Source: Roseivivax sp. GX 12232 (GTDB lineage Bacteria; Pseudomonadota; Alphaproteobacteria; Rhodobacterales; Rhodobacteraceae). From it: a stretch of DNA of 64,000 nt. Below the pieces are notes generated by a model. That model had not been told where the DNA came from. It did not search any database and saw only the letters and a list, made by a program, of their open reading frames with translations. The translations under genes and the position numbers were made by a program. The DNA lies in NCBI RefSeq assembly GCF_021272185.1, contig NZ_JAJSEC010000012.1, positions 42,275 through 106,274 on the forward strand, given 5' to 3'. How positions within the stretch are numbered: the stretch's first letter is position 1; every line of letters begins with the position of its first letter. Shown here in pieces: positions 19,355 to 28,119 of the stretch.

Positions 19355-20185
19355 ATGACGGATTTCGGAAACCGGCCCATCTTCCAACGCGCCAGAGACC
19401 ACAGCCCCGACGAGCTGCTGGTGCTGCTGCTCGCCGCCGGTCCGCTGATGTTCTGGCTGATCCTGGGCTCGCTGAGCGCCACGATCTCGGCGGTGATCTA
19501 CTTCGGGCTCTTGGCCATCGCGGCCCGGCTCATCGCCCGCGGCCAGCAGATCGAGGCGCGCTACAACCGCGCCCGCATGGCCAAGCCGCCGCGCTTTCCG
19601 CGCAAGCTCGCCGGGTCGGCGATGATCGGGGTGATCGCCTTCCTGCTCGCGGGCCACCAGTTCAGCACCTGGACGATCCCGGCCATCCTCGGCCCGGTGG
19701 GCTTCCTGCTCGCCATCGCCGCCTTCGGCTTCGACCCCTGGCGCAACAAAGGCTACGACAACCCGCGCTACCTCGCCCAGCGCGCCGCCTGGCAGGCGGT
19801 CGAGGTCACCGATGCGCGGCTCAACAAGATCATCACCCGCGTCGCCGCGCTTCAGCAGGACGAGCTGACCCTGCGCACCGAGGCGATCCGCACCGCGATC
19901 CTGCGGCTGATCCGGGTGCATGCCCAGACCCCGCGCGAGTTCCTGGCGCTGCGCAAGGCGCTGGCGACCTTCGTGAAGCTCGCCGAGAAGGAGGTCGACG
20001 CGCTCGAGGAGGGCTGGAAGGTCAACCCGACGCTCGCCGGCCGCCGCTACACGGCGCGAATCACCGCGCTGGCCGACGGCTTCGAGACCCGCGCCCGCAA
20101 GCGCAGCGCCGCGCAGAACGACGACGCCTTCGCGCTCGAGGCCGATCTGCTGCTCGACCGAATGGAACAAAATCGCGCGGCATGA
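19355..20185 (+). CDS. XpaC-like membrane protein
   Basis: Protein of 276 residues with paired hydrophobic helices near 22-55 (LLVLLLAAGPLMFWLILGSL and following) and another pair around 88-125, then a long charged alpha-helical C-terminus (about 140-276) with possible coiled coil. A DPWRNKG motif follows the membrane part. The same layout and the related FGIDPLRGKGLD occur in the gene at 20359, so the two are paralogues of the XpaC (5-bromo-4-chloroindolyl phosphate hydrolysis) family. That family commonly neighbours TelA. ATG 19355 is used; an in-frame GTG at 19343 overlaps the previous stop. The biochemical role is unknown. Confidence 0.75.
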   Translation: MTDFGNRPIFQRARDHSPDELLVLLLAAGPLMFWLILGSLSATISAVIYFGLLAIAARLIARGQQIEARYNRARMAKPPRFPRKLAGSAMIGVIAFLLAGHQFSTWTIPAILGPVGFLLAIAAFGFDPWRNKGYDNPRYLAQRAAWQAVEVTDARLNKIITRVAALQQDELTLRTEAIRTAILRLIRVHAQTPREFLALRKALATFVKLAEKEVDALEEGWKVNPTLAGRRYTARITALADGFETRARKRSAAQNDDAFALEADLLLDRMEQNRAA

Positions 20186-20264
20186 CGGCGGTGCGGCATT
20201 GTATCTGGTAACTGCGTCGGCAAATCCCTAGGTTCCGAACGTGTCCAGGGAAAAGGGGCCGCGC

Positions 20265-20354
20265 ATGGCCGGGTCCGGGTTCCAGAAATTCGCCTTCTTC
20301 CTTCTGCTGGCCTTGCAGGCGGGCGTCGCTCTCGGCTGGCTCGGAGGGCTGTGA
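20265..20354 (+). CDS. 29-residue membrane microprotein
   Basis: Open frame MAGSGFQKFAFFLLLALQAG ending in ALGWLGGL, almost entirely one membrane helix. AAAAGGGGC stands about five bases before the ATG, a good ribosome binding site. An in-frame GTG at 20241 would add SREKGPR and make 37 residues. It sits between two XpaC-like genes on the same strand, with only four bases to the next ATG, so a role in the same complex is inferred. Its size makes it easy to miss in automated calling. Confidence 0.6.
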   Translation: MAGSGFQKFAFFLLLALQAGVALGWLGGL

Positions 20355-20358
20355 CCCC

Positions 20359-21258
20359 ATGTCCCAGCGCTTTGGCGGACGCTACAGCCCCGAGGCGGGC
20401 AAGACCCCCGGCACCGAGGAGGCGCCCCCGGCCTTCCACGGCGCGCGGGTCAGCCCGGTCGGTGCCCGCGCCAACCTGATGTTCCTGCCGCCCGCCCTCC
20501 TGGGGCTGAGCGCGCTCTTCTCCGGGGCGACCGGGCTTGTCACCGGGCTTGCGGGCGCGGCGGTCTGGACCGCGGGCGCGATGCTGCTCCGCGAAGGGCT
20601 GAAGGCCGAGGCCGCCTTCGAGGAACGCAAGATCGCCCGGCGCCCCGCCCTGCCCCGCAAGGTCTTTGCCGCGGGGCTTTCGGCCCTGGGCACCGGGCTT
20701 GCCAGCGTCACCCATGGCGGCGGCCCGCTCGAGGCCGGGCTTTTCGCGCTGGCCGGAGGCGGGCTGCATCTCGCGGCCTTCGGCATCGACCCGCTGCGCG
20801 GCAAGGGGCTCGATCACATCGACGCCTTCCAGCAGGACCGCGTCGCCCGGGTCGTCGACGAGGCCGAGGCGTACCTCTCCGAGATGGTCGAGGCCGCCCG
20901 CCGCGCCGGGGACCGCGCCGTCGAGTCCCGGGTCGAGCGGTTCCGCGCCGCCGCCCGTGCGCTCATCCGCACCGTCGAGGACGACCCCCGCGACCTGACC
21001 GCGGCGCGCAAATACCTGGGCGTCTACCTGATGGGCGCCCGCGACGCCGCGCAGCGCTTTGCCGAGATCTTCGCGCGCAGCCGCGACAGCGGCGCCAAGG
21101 CGGATTTCCTGGCGCTTCTCGACGATCTGGAAACCTCTTTCGGCAAGAAGACGGAAAAACTGCTGGTCGATGCCAACAGCGACCTGCAGATCGAAATCGA
21201 CGTATTGCGGGACCGATTGCGCCGGGAGGGCGTTGGCCTCGACCGGCCCGCGAAGTGA
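20359..21258 (+). CDS. XpaC-like membrane protein, second copy
   Basis: Protein of 299 residues with hydrophobic helices about 40-72 and 95-130, the motif FGIDPLRGKGLDHI resembling FGFDPWRNKGYDN of its neighbour at 19355, and a long helical C-terminal half with KKTEKLLVDANSDLQIEIDV near the end. It is probably a paralogue of the XpaC family, produced by tandem duplication and divergence. TelA follows 24 bases later, the usual partner of XpaC in many bacteria. Expected at the inner membrane with the helical part in the cytosol. Confidence 0.8.
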   Translation: MSQRFGGRYSPEAGKTPGTEEAPPAFHGARVSPVGARANLMFLPPALLGLSALFSGATGLVTGLAGAAVWTAGAMLLREGLKAEAAFEERKIARRPALPRKVFAAGLSALGTGLASVTHGGGPLEAGLFALAGGGLHLAAFGIDPLRGKGLDHIDAFQQDRVARVVDEAEAYLSEMVEAARRAGDRAVESRVERFRAAARALIRTVEDDPRDLTAARKYLGVYLMGARDAAQRFAEIFARSRDSGAKADFLALLDDLETSFGKKTEKLLVDANSDLQIEIDVLRDRLRREGVGLDRPAK

Positions 21259-21282
21259 CTTACAAGACGGGAGACATGATTC

Positions 21283-22482
21283 ATGTCCGAACAGGTTCAG
21301 GCCAAGGCCCAGGCAGCGGAAGCGGAGCTGCGCGACGTGAGCGAGCGGAATTTCCCCGCGCCGACCCCCGCCGATGAGGTGACCGCGCTCGACCGCGCCG
21401 ATGCGCCTCTGGCCGACGAGATCCGCGCCCGCATGGACGAGATCGACATGGAGGACAGCAACTCCATCGTCGCCTTCGGCGCCGCCGCGCAGTCCGAGCT
21501 GCAGGAAATCAGCCAGTCCATGCTGCAGGGCGTGAAGAACAAGGACGTGGGCCCGGCGGGCGACAGCCTGCGCGGCATCGTGACCACGATCCGCGGCTTC
21601 TCGGTCTCCGAGCTGGACATGCGCCGCAACCGCTCCTGGTGGGAGAAGCTCCTGGGCCGGGCGACGCCCTTCGCCAAGTTCACCGCCCGCTACGAGGAGG
21701 TGCAGGGCCAGATCGACCGCATCACCGACGAGCTTCTGCGCCACGAGCATACGCTTCTGAAAGACATCAAGTCGCTCGACCTGCTCTACGAGAAGACGCT
21801 GCAGTTCTACGAGGAGCTGGCGCTTTACATCGCCGCGGGCGAGGCCAAGCTGGCCGAGCTCGACGGCACCGAGATCCCGGCCAAGGAAGCTGCGGTCGAG
21901 GCCGCCTCCGAGGACCGCCAGGTCATGGCCGCCCAGGAGCTGCGCGACCTGCGCGCCGCCCGCGACGACCTCGAGCGCCGGGTGCATGACCTCAAGCTGA
22001 CCCGCCAGGTGACCATGCAGTCGCTGCCCTCGATCCGGTTGGTGCAGGAGAACGACAAGAGCCTTGTGACCAAGATCAACTCGACGCTGGTCAACACTGT
22101 GCCCCTCTGGGAGACGCAGCTCGCCCAGGCGGTTACCATCCAGCGCTCGACCGAGGCCGCCGCCGCCGTGCGCGAGGCCAACGACCTGACCAACGACCTG
22201 CTGACCGCCAACGCCAAGAACCTGCGCGACAGCAACCGCGCGGTGCGCGAGGAGATGGAGCGCGGGGTCTTCGACATCACCGCGGTGAAACAGGCCAATG
22301 CCGATCTGATCGGCACCATCGAGGAAAGCCTCGCCATCGCCGACCAGGGCAAGGCGCGCCGCGCCGAGGCCGAGGAAGAGCTGCAGAAGATGGAGCGCGA
22401 GCTGCGCGACACTCTGGCCGCCGCCAAGGCCCGGCGCACCGGCACCGGCGACACCGCCGCGACCTCGGTTCCGGCGGGCTGA
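21283..22482 (+). CDS. telA: Toxic anion resistance protein (TelA/KlaA family)
   Basis: A 399-residue, largely helical cytosolic protein with the family core from about residue 60 to 380: NSIVAFGAAAQSELQEIS, WWEKLLGRATPFAKFTARY, the mid coiled coil, and SIRLVQENDKSLVTKINSTL. The C-terminal QANADLIGTIEESLAIADQG is also typical. TelA proteins are named for tellurite tolerance on plasmids, but chromosomal copies more often sit with XpaC and envelope-stress genes, as here. GGGAGAC precedes the ATG. The molecular function is unresolved. Confidence 0.92.
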   Translation: MSEQVQAKAQAAEAELRDVSERNFPAPTPADEVTALDRADAPLADEIRARMDEIDMEDSNSIVAFGAAAQSELQEISQSMLQGVKNKDVGPAGDSLRGIVTTIRGFSVSELDMRRNRSWWEKLLGRATPFAKFTARYEEVQGQIDRITDELLRHEHTLLKDIKSLDLLYEKTLQFYEELALYIAAGEAKLAELDGTEIPAKEAAVEAASEDRQVMAAQELRDLRAARDDLERRVHDLKLTRQVTMQSLPSIRLVQENDKSLVTKINSTLVNTVPLWETQLAQAVTIQRSTEAAAAVREANDLTNDLLTANAKNLRDSNRAVREEMERGVFDITAVKQANADLIGTIEESLAIADQGKARRAEAEEELQKMERELRDTLAAAKARRTGTGDTAATSVPAG

Positions 22483-22486
22483 CCCC

Positions 22487-23473
22487 TTGGCGCGGGCGCG
22501 GGCATATCCCTGGCTGGCGGCGGGCCTCGCGCTCGCCCTGTCGGGCTGCGCGCTGATCGACCAGTCGCCCGCCCCGCCCGGCACCGCGCCGCAGGCCCGG
22601 CCCGACGCGCTGACCCCGCCGCCGCCCTCGGCGGCGCGCGAGCCCTCGGCCGAAAGCCGCGAACTGGCGCGCTACTACGAACGGGTCGAGGCCGACCTCG
22701 TGGGCCAGGGGCTGATGCGCACCGACGGCGGCGGCATCGACACGCCCTATACCGACACCCAGCTGGCGCGGAACTTCGAGCAGATCGCCCTGGCCGAGGA
22801 ATACCGCCGCGGCGCCGGGCTGCAACGCTCCGGCGGAGAGCTGGGGCCGGTGAAGAAATGGCGCCAGCCGATCCGCGTCGCCGCCGAGTTCGGCGCCTCG
22901 GTCCCCGAGGAGGCGCGCCGCGCCAATGACGCAGAGCTCGGCCGCTACGTCACCCGCCTGGCGCGGGTCACCGGCCATCCGATCTCCATGTCGGAGAGCC
23001 GCACCAACTTCCACGTGCTCTTCATGTCCGAGGACGACCGCGACCAGATCGCGCCCCGGATCAAGGCGCTGGTGCCCGACATCGACCCGGCCTCGCTCTC
23101 GGTCTTCCGCTCGCTGCCCCGCGCCATTCACTGCCTGGTCATCGCCTTCTCCGACGAGCCCGGCGGCTATGCCTACGGCAAGGCCATCGCGGTGATCCGC
23201 GCCGAGCACCCGGGCCTTTTGATGAAATCCTGCATCCACGAGGAGGTGGCCCAGGGCCTTGGCCTCGCCAATGACAGCCCCTCGGCGCGGCCCTCGATCT
23301 TCAACGACGACGACGAGTTCGCGCTGCTGACCACCCATGACGAGATGCTGCTGAAGATCCTCTACGACCCCGCGCTCACCCCCGGCATGAGCGCCGAGAC
23401 CGCCCGCCCGATCATCCGTCGCCTCGCCACCGAGCTGACCGGCGACCGGATCGCCCGCGCGGGGCCGAACTGA
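22487..23473 (+). CDS. DUF2927-type lipoprotein
   Basis: The 328-residue predicted lipoprotein has a lipobox LSGC (Cys21) and a proline-rich linker (about 25-55). A globular domain follows with DAELGRYVTRLARVTGHPIS and SCIHEEVAQGLGLANDSPSA. The HE in CIHEEVAQ recalls a metal-binding helix, as in the DUF2927 family. It starts with TTG at 22487, four bases after telA. The predicted location is the periplasmic side of the membrane. Its substrate, if it is an enzyme, is unknown; the conserved HExxx(Q/H)G-like element suggests hydrolase ancestry but that is only an inference. Confidence 0.8.
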   Translation: MARARAYPWLAAGLALALSGCALIDQSPAPPGTAPQARPDALTPPPPSAAREPSAESRELARYYERVEADLVGQGLMRTDGGGIDTPYTDTQLARNFEQIALAEEYRRGAGLQRSGGELGPVKKWRQPIRVAAEFGASVPEEARRANDAELGRYVTRLARVTGHPISMSESRTNFHVLFMSEDDRDQIAPRIKALVPDIDPASLSVFRSLPRAIHCLVIAFSDEPGGYAYGKAIAVIRAEHPGLLMKSCIHEEVAQGLGLANDSPSARPSIFNDDDEFALLTTHDEMLLKILYDPALTPGMSAETARPIIRRLATELTGDRIARAGPN

Positions 23474-23498
23474 CCGCACAGCCCCTGGGAGCGACGCC

Positions 23499-24632
23499 AT
23501 GCCCATCTTCGATTTCCTCTCCGGCCAGTTCATCGACGTCATCCACTGGACCGACGACAGCCGCGACACGATGGTCTGGCGCTTCGAGCGCGAGGGCCAC
23601 GAGATCAAGTATGGTGCCAAGCTGACCGTCCGCGAGGGACAGGCCGCGGTCTTCGTGCACGAGGGTCAGCTGGCGGATGTCTTCACCCCCGGTCTCTACA
23701 TGCTCGAGACCAACAACATGCCGGTGATGACCTCGCTGCAGCACTGGGACCACGGCTTCCGCTCGCCCTTCAAGTCCGAGGTCTACTTCGTCTCGACCAA
23801 CCGCTTCACCAACCTCAAGTGGGGCACCAAGAACCCGGTGATGCTGCGCGATCCCGAGTTCGGGCCGGTGCGCCTGCGCGCCTTCGGGACCTATGCGATC
23901 AAGATCACCGACCCGGGGCTCTTCCTGACCGAGATCGTCGGCACCGACGGCGAGTTCACCCGCGACGAGGTCTCCTTCCAGATCCGCAACATCATCGTCC
24001 AGGAGGTGAGCCGGACGCTGGCCTCCTCGGGGATCCCGGTGCTCGACATGGCCGCCAATACCGCCGACCTGGGCCGGCTGGTCGCCGCCGAGGTCTCGAA
24101 GACTCTGGCGACCTACGGGCTGACCATGCCCGAGCTCTACCTCGAGAACATCTCCCTGCCGCCGGCGGTAGAGAAGGCGCTCGACGCCCGGACCTCGCGC
24201 GGGGTGGCGGGCGATCTCGACCAGCACATGAAGTGGCGCGCCGCCGAAGCCATGGCCGAGGGCGGCCAGGCGGGCGGCGCCATGGGCATGGGGCTCGGCG
24301 CGGGGCTCGGGATGCAGATGGCCGAGGCGGTCGGCGGACGGCGCGGCCCCTGGGGCGCGAGCCCCGGCGCGGCCCCTGCCCCTGCCGCCGCCGCGCCCAT
24401 CGCGCCGCCGCCCCCGCCGCCCGAACGGGTCTGGCACATCGCCGAGAACGGCGAGACGCAGGGTCCCTTCAGCCGCGCGCGGCTCGGCCGCATGGCCTCC
24501 GAGGGCAGCCTGACCCGTGATACATTCGTCTGGACCCCGGGCCAGGACGGCTGGATGCGGGCCGAGGATGTCACCGAACTGGCGCAGCTTTTCACGGTGA
24601 TGCCGCCGCCCCCGCCTCCGCCGCCGGCCTGA
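23499..24632 (+). CDS. SPFH-domain (YdjI-like) protein with GYF_2 domain
   Basis: Protein of 377 residues. The first 250 are an SPFH/virion-core-like domain (FLSGQFIDVIHWTDDSRDTM, then VREGQAAVFVHEGQLADVF). A Gly/Ala-rich and proline-rich linker follows, then a GYF_2 domain (about 310-365, WHIAENGETQGPFSRARLG and VWTPGQDGWMRA), and the protein ends in a poly-proline tail. SPFH proteins form membrane-associated oligomers and the GYF-like module is a protein-interaction or lipid-proximal module. YdjI-type SPFH proteins neighbour zinc-ribbon membrane proteins in Bacillus, and one is encoded two genes downstream. GGGAGCGAC precedes the ATG. Confidence 0.85.
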   Translation: MPIFDFLSGQFIDVIHWTDDSRDTMVWRFEREGHEIKYGAKLTVREGQAAVFVHEGQLADVFTPGLYMLETNNMPVMTSLQHWDHGFRSPFKSEVYFVSTNRFTNLKWGTKNPVMLRDPEFGPVRLRAFGTYAIKITDPGLFLTEIVGTDGEFTRDEVSFQIRNIIVQEVSRTLASSGIPVLDMAANTADLGRLVAAEVSKTLATYGLTMPELYLENISLPPAVEKALDARTSRGVAGDLDQHMKWRAAEAMAEGGQAGGAMGMGLGAGLGMQMAEAVGGRRGPWGASPGAAPAPAAAAPIAPPPPPPERVWHIAENGETQGPFSRARLGRMASEGSLTRDTFVWTPGQDGWMRAEDVTELAQLFTVMPPPPPPPPA

Positions 24633-24670
24633 TCTGAAACCGATCCGCCCCGCGGGACGTAAGTAAAGAC

Positions 24671-25267
24671 ATGAGTGACCGCGCCGCCCCTCGTTCCCGG
24701 TCCGGCCCGCGCTGGGCCGCGCGGCTTCATGCGGCCCTGCCGGCGCGGCGGAGCTGGCTCAAGGCCATGCATGCGGTGATGATCCCGCTCTTCATCTGGT
24801 TCATGCTGGTGCAGCCGCGCGACGTGGTGCCGCTGGGCCCGCGCGCTTTCCAGTTCCACTCGGTGCTGGGGCTGATCTTCTCGACCCTGGCGGTGATCTG
24901 GACGCTCGACTACCTGCGCCGCGGGCTGGCCGGGCGGCCGGGGCCGAAGCTCAAGCCCTGGCAGCGGCGGCTGCACCGGGCGCTGCATCACACGCTGGTC
25001 CTGGGCATCGGCTTCGTGGCGCTCTCGGGGTTCCTCCTGGGTCTGACCAGCGCGCGGCTTCTGAAGGCCGGGGGCTTCCTGCCGATCGCACCGCCCTTGA
25101 ACATGCCGCAGGCCAACGACTGGATCGGCACGATGCACACCATCGAGTTCTACAGCCTCGGCGCCGTGGCCGCCGTGCACGCGGGCTTTCACATCTGGCG
25201 CCACGTCCGGCTTAAGGACAACGCCCTGCGCATCATGGCACCGAAGGCGCTGCACCGCTTCCTCTAG
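24671..25267 (+). CDS. Cytochrome b561-like membrane protein
   Basis: This 198-residue integral membrane protein has four predicted helices (about 35-52, 64-82, 102-125, 155-180). Histidines occur in KAMHAVMIPLFIW, FQFHSVLGL, LHHTLVLGIGF and HAGFHIWRH, the spacing expected of bis-haem b ligation in the cytochrome b561/Ni-Fe hydrogenase cytochrome b group. It would transfer electrons across or within the membrane. It lies between the SPFH and zinc-ribbon genes, so it may belong to the same operon. The redox partner is unknown. Confidence 0.8.
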   Translation: MSDRAAPRSRSGPRWAARLHAALPARRSWLKAMHAVMIPLFIWFMLVQPRDVVPLGPRAFQFHSVLGLIFSTLAVIWTLDYLRRGLAGRPGPKLKPWQRRLHRALHHTLVLGIGFVALSGFLLGLTSARLLKAGGFLPIAPPLNMPQANDWIGTMHTIEFYSLGAVAAVHAGFHIWRHVRLKDNALRIMAPKALHRFL

Positions 25268-25366
25268 CAAGCGCGGCCCCGGCCCCCCGGTTTTCCGTTG
25301 AACCCCGGGCCGGGCGCGGCGACAGTGCGGCTGCCCCTTGCCGCCCGCGCCCCGGAGGATGCTTCC

Positions 25367-26455
25367 ATGCCGCTCGAGGATCACCGCTTCCCCTGCGACC
25401 AATGCGGCGCCGACCTGCGGTTCGACCCGTCGAGCGGCGACCTGGCCTGCGGGCATTGCGGCCACCGCGCCGCCCTCGAGGAAGCCGGCCCCTGGGGCGG
25501 CGGCATCCGCGAGCTGGACTTCGAGCAGGCCATGCGCGACCTGCTGCCGATCCAGGAGATGGAGGTCACCCGGGTCTCGCAATGCCCCAACTGCGGCGCC
25601 TCGGTGGAATTCGACCCCGACGCCCATGCCGCCGAATGCCCCTTCTGCGCGACGCCGGTGGTCAAGGACACTGGCGAGAACCGCCATATCAAGCCGCGCG
25701 GCCTCCTGCCCTTCGCGCTGACCGAAGAGGCGGCGCGCGCGGCCATGGTGGCCTGGCTCGGGCGGCTCTGGTTCGCGCCGAACGGGGTGCAGGACTACGC
25801 CCGCAAGGGGCGGCGGATGCAGGGCATCTACGTGCCCTATTGGACCTTCGACGCCGACACCCGCTCGCACTACCGGGGCGAGAGGGGCACGGTCTATTAC
25901 ACCACCCGGCAGGTCATGCGCGACGGCAAGATGACCACCCAGCGAGTCCAGAAGGTGCGCTGGCGCGCGGTCTCGGGCCGGGTCGCGCGGGCCTTCGACG
26001 ACGTGCTGGTGCTGGCCTCGGGCTCGCTGCCCAAGAGCCACACCGAGGCGCTGCCGCCCTGGGACCTAACCCGGCTCGAACCCTACCGCCCCGAGTTCGT
26101 CGCGGGCTTCCGCGCCGAGGCCTATACCGTTGATCTCGACGAGGGCTTCGCCGAGGCGCGCGGCCAGATGGACCGGCAGATCCGGCGCGACGTGAAGTTC
26201 GACATCGGCGGCGACCGCCAGCGCGTGCACCAGGTCGAGACCGAGGTCTCGGAGGTGACCTTCAAGCATATTCTTTTGCCGGTCTGGATGGCCGCCTACA
26301 GGTTCCGCGGCAAGAGTTACCGCTTCGTGGTCAACGGCCAGACCGGGCGGGTGCAGGGCGAGCGGCCCTATTCGGCCTGGAAGATCGCCGCCGCGGTTCT
26401 GACGGGCGCGGTGCTGGCGGCGGGCCTGGGCTATGTCCTGGCGGTCTACGGATGA
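25367..26455 (+). CDS. Zinc-ribbon protein with C-terminal membrane anchor
   Basis: Protein of 362 residues with two N-terminal zinc ribbons: CDQCGADLRF with CGHCGHRA, and CPNCGASVEF with CPFCATPV. A large beta-rich domain (about 110-330) with GIYVPYWTFDADTRSHYRGE comes next, and one membrane helix ends the protein (about 340-362). Such proteins are often misnamed primosomal or helicase-like because of the ribbon. The ATG follows CGGAGGATGC. YdjG-like proteins with ribbons plus membrane segments neighbour SPFH (YdjI) proteins in other bacteria, matching this cluster. The role is unresolved, perhaps assembly of the membrane complex. Confidence 0.8.
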   Translation: MPLEDHRFPCDQCGADLRFDPSSGDLACGHCGHRAALEEAGPWGGGIRELDFEQAMRDLLPIQEMEVTRVSQCPNCGASVEFDPDAHAAECPFCATPVVKDTGENRHIKPRGLLPFALTEEAARAAMVAWLGRLWFAPNGVQDYARKGRRMQGIYVPYWTFDADTRSHYRGERGTVYYTTRQVMRDGKMTTQRVQKVRWRAVSGRVARAFDDVLVLASGSLPKSHTEALPPWDLTRLEPYRPEFVAGFRAEAYTVDLDEGFAEARGQMDRQIRRDVKFDIGGDRQRVHQVETEVSEVTFKHILLPVWMAAYRFRGKSYRFVVNGQTGRVQGERPYSAWKIAAAVLTGAVLAAGLGYVLAVYG

Positions 26456-26533
26456 CCGCTTGCCCCGAGGGGCGCGGAGCGGATAGTTAGCGGTAACATG
26501 GCCCCGCGCGGGGCCCGGAGAGGGAGGTGCCAG

Positions 26534-27436
26534 ATGATTCTCTGTTGCGGCGAAGCGCTGATCGACATGCTGCCGCGCGAAAGCGGGGCCGGAGAGCCCG
26601 CCTTCGCGCCCTATGCCGGCGGCGCGGTCTTCAACACCGCCATCGCGCTGGGGCGGCTCGGTGCGCCGGTGGGATTCTTCAGCGGCCTCTCCACCGATCT
26701 CTTCGGCGACATCCTGACCCGTGAGCTGGGCAACAGCCGCGTCGACAGCAGCTTCGCGGCGCGGTCGGACCGGATCACCACGCTGGCCTTCGTCACCCTG
26801 ACCGACGGCCAGGCGCGTTACGCCTTCTACGACGAGAACACCGCCGGGCGGATGCTGACCGAGGCGGATCTGCCCAACCTCGGCGAGGGGGTGCAGGCGC
26901 TGTTCTTCGGGGGCATCTCGCTGGTCTCCGAACCCGCCGCCGAGACCTATGCCGCCTTCGCCGCCCGCGAGGCCGGCAAACGGCTGGTGATGATCGACCC
27001 GAACATCCGCCCGAGCTTCATCAAGGACGCCGCGCGCTACCGCGCCCGGCTCGACGGGATGCTGGCCGGGGCCGATGTGGTGAAGCTCTCCGACGAGGAC
27101 ATGGACTGGCTGGGCCTCACGCCCGAGGACCTCGTGGCGCGCGGCGTGGCGCTGGTGCTGGTCACCCGGGGCGCCGAGGGCGTGGATGCGACCAGCGCCG
27201 AGGGCACGATCCGCGTCGCCGCCGAACGCGCGCAGGTGGTCGACACCGTGGGCGCGGGCGACACCTTCAACGCGGGCTTCCTGGCCGGGCTGCACCGGGG
27301 CGGGCTTCTGGAGCGCGCGACCTTCCGGGGCGCGGGGCTCGAGGATCTGCGCGCTGCCGTGGGCCTCGGCGCCAAGGCCGCCGCGGTGACCGTCAGCCGC
27401 GCCGGGGCCAACCCGCCCTGGGAGACCGAGCTGTGA
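26534..27436 (+). CDS. PfkB-family carbohydrate kinase (fructokinase-like)
   Basis: Sugar kinase of 300 residues. The N-terminal [11 protein letters not shown] and the glycine-rich [17 protein letters not shown] form the substrate site. [17 protein letters not shown] near residue 236 carries the catalytic Asp and the anion hole. It probably phosphorylates fructose or a related ketose with ATP; the exact sugar is uncertain because no transporter or enzyme adjoins it. GAGGGAGGTG precedes the ATG. The next gene overlaps it by four bases. Confidence 0.88.
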   Translation: MILCCGEALIDMLPRESGAGEPAFAPYAGGAVFNTAIALGRLGAPVGFFSGLSTDLFGDILTRELGNSRVDSSFAARSDRITTLAFVTLTDGQARYAFYDENTAGRMLTEADLPNLGEGVQALFFGGISLVSEPAAETYAAFAAREAGKRLVMIDPNIRPSFIKDAARYRARLDGMLAGADVVKLSDEDMDWLGLTPEDLVARGVALVLVTRGAEGVDATSAEGTIRVAAERAQVVDTVGAGDTFNAGFLAGLHRGGLLERATFRGAGLEDLRAAVGLGAKAAAVTVSRAGANPPWETEL

Positions 27437-27876
27437 GGGCGCTTCTGCAACGGGTCAGCGAAGCCCGGGTCGAGGTCGAGGGCGCGGTGATCGGCGAGAT
27501 CCGCACCGGGCTGATGATCCTGGTCTGCGGGATGCAAGGCGACACCGAGGCCGAGGCCGACAAGCTCGCGCGGAAGGTCGCCCGGATGCGGATCTTCCGC
27601 GACGATGCGGGCAAGACCAACCTGGCGCTCGGCGATGTCGCGGGCGCGGCACTGGTGATCAGCCAGTTCACCCTTTCGGCCGACACCCGGCGCGGCAACC
27701 GCCCGGGGTTTTCCGGTGCCGCCGCCCCGGATGACGGCCGCCACCTCTACGAGCGCTTCGCCGCCAGCCTGCAGGCCGAGGGCGTGCCGGTCGCCACCGG
27801 CCGTTTCGGGGCGGAAATGGCGGTGCATCTGGTCAACGACGGGCCGATGACGATCTGGCTCGACACCGCGGAATGA
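27433..27876 (+). CDS. dtd: D-aminoacyl-tRNA deacylase
   Basis: Protein of 147 residues that hydrolyses D-aminoacyl-tRNAs and Gly-tRNA(Ala), guarding translation. Diagnostic motifs are present: SQFTL ([16 protein letters not shown]) and NxGPxT ([13 protein letters not shown]), which build the chiral-proofreading pocket. It starts with GTG overlapping the kinase stop codon (GTGA), so the two are coupled. Cytosolic dimer in known homologues. Confidence 0.94.
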   Translation: MRALLQRVSEARVEVEGAVIGEIRTGLMILVCGMQGDTEAEADKLARKVARMRIFRDDAGKTNLALGDVAGAALVISQFTLSADTRRGNRPGFSGAAAPDDGRHLYERFAASLQAEGVPVATGRFGAEMAVHLVNDGPMTIWLDTAE

Positions 27877-28036
27877 ACGCCAGGTTCGCTGCCGCGAGGT
27901 CACTTGTGGGTTTGTGGAGTTTTCCCGCGCTGCGGGCGCAGACAACCGGCACGATTTCCGAACCGCTGTTCGCTTAAACCCCGCAACCAGCGCGCGAAAC
28001 GCGCCCAGGGCTTACGCCCGGGCATTCTCCCCAGCT

Positions 28037-28082
28037 TGTGGATAATTGCGTGGACAGTCCCGCGAAAGGTGTCGGGACTGTC
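28037..28082. other. Perfect DnaA-box match beside a 10-bp inverted repeat
   Basis: TGTGGATAA (28037-28045) is the reverse complement of the consensus DnaA box. Eight bases on, GACAGTCCCG (28053-28062) pairs with CGGGACTGTC (28073-28082). There is no T-run on either strand, so it is not an obvious terminator. It lies between the convergent genes dtd and the Crp/Fnr gene. Only one box is clear, so an origin is unlikely; a DnaA-titration or regulatory site is possible. Confidence 0.4.
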
Positions 28083-28119
28083 GCCGAAACAACCCGATGC
28101 GTGACCCGCGCGCCCTGCC

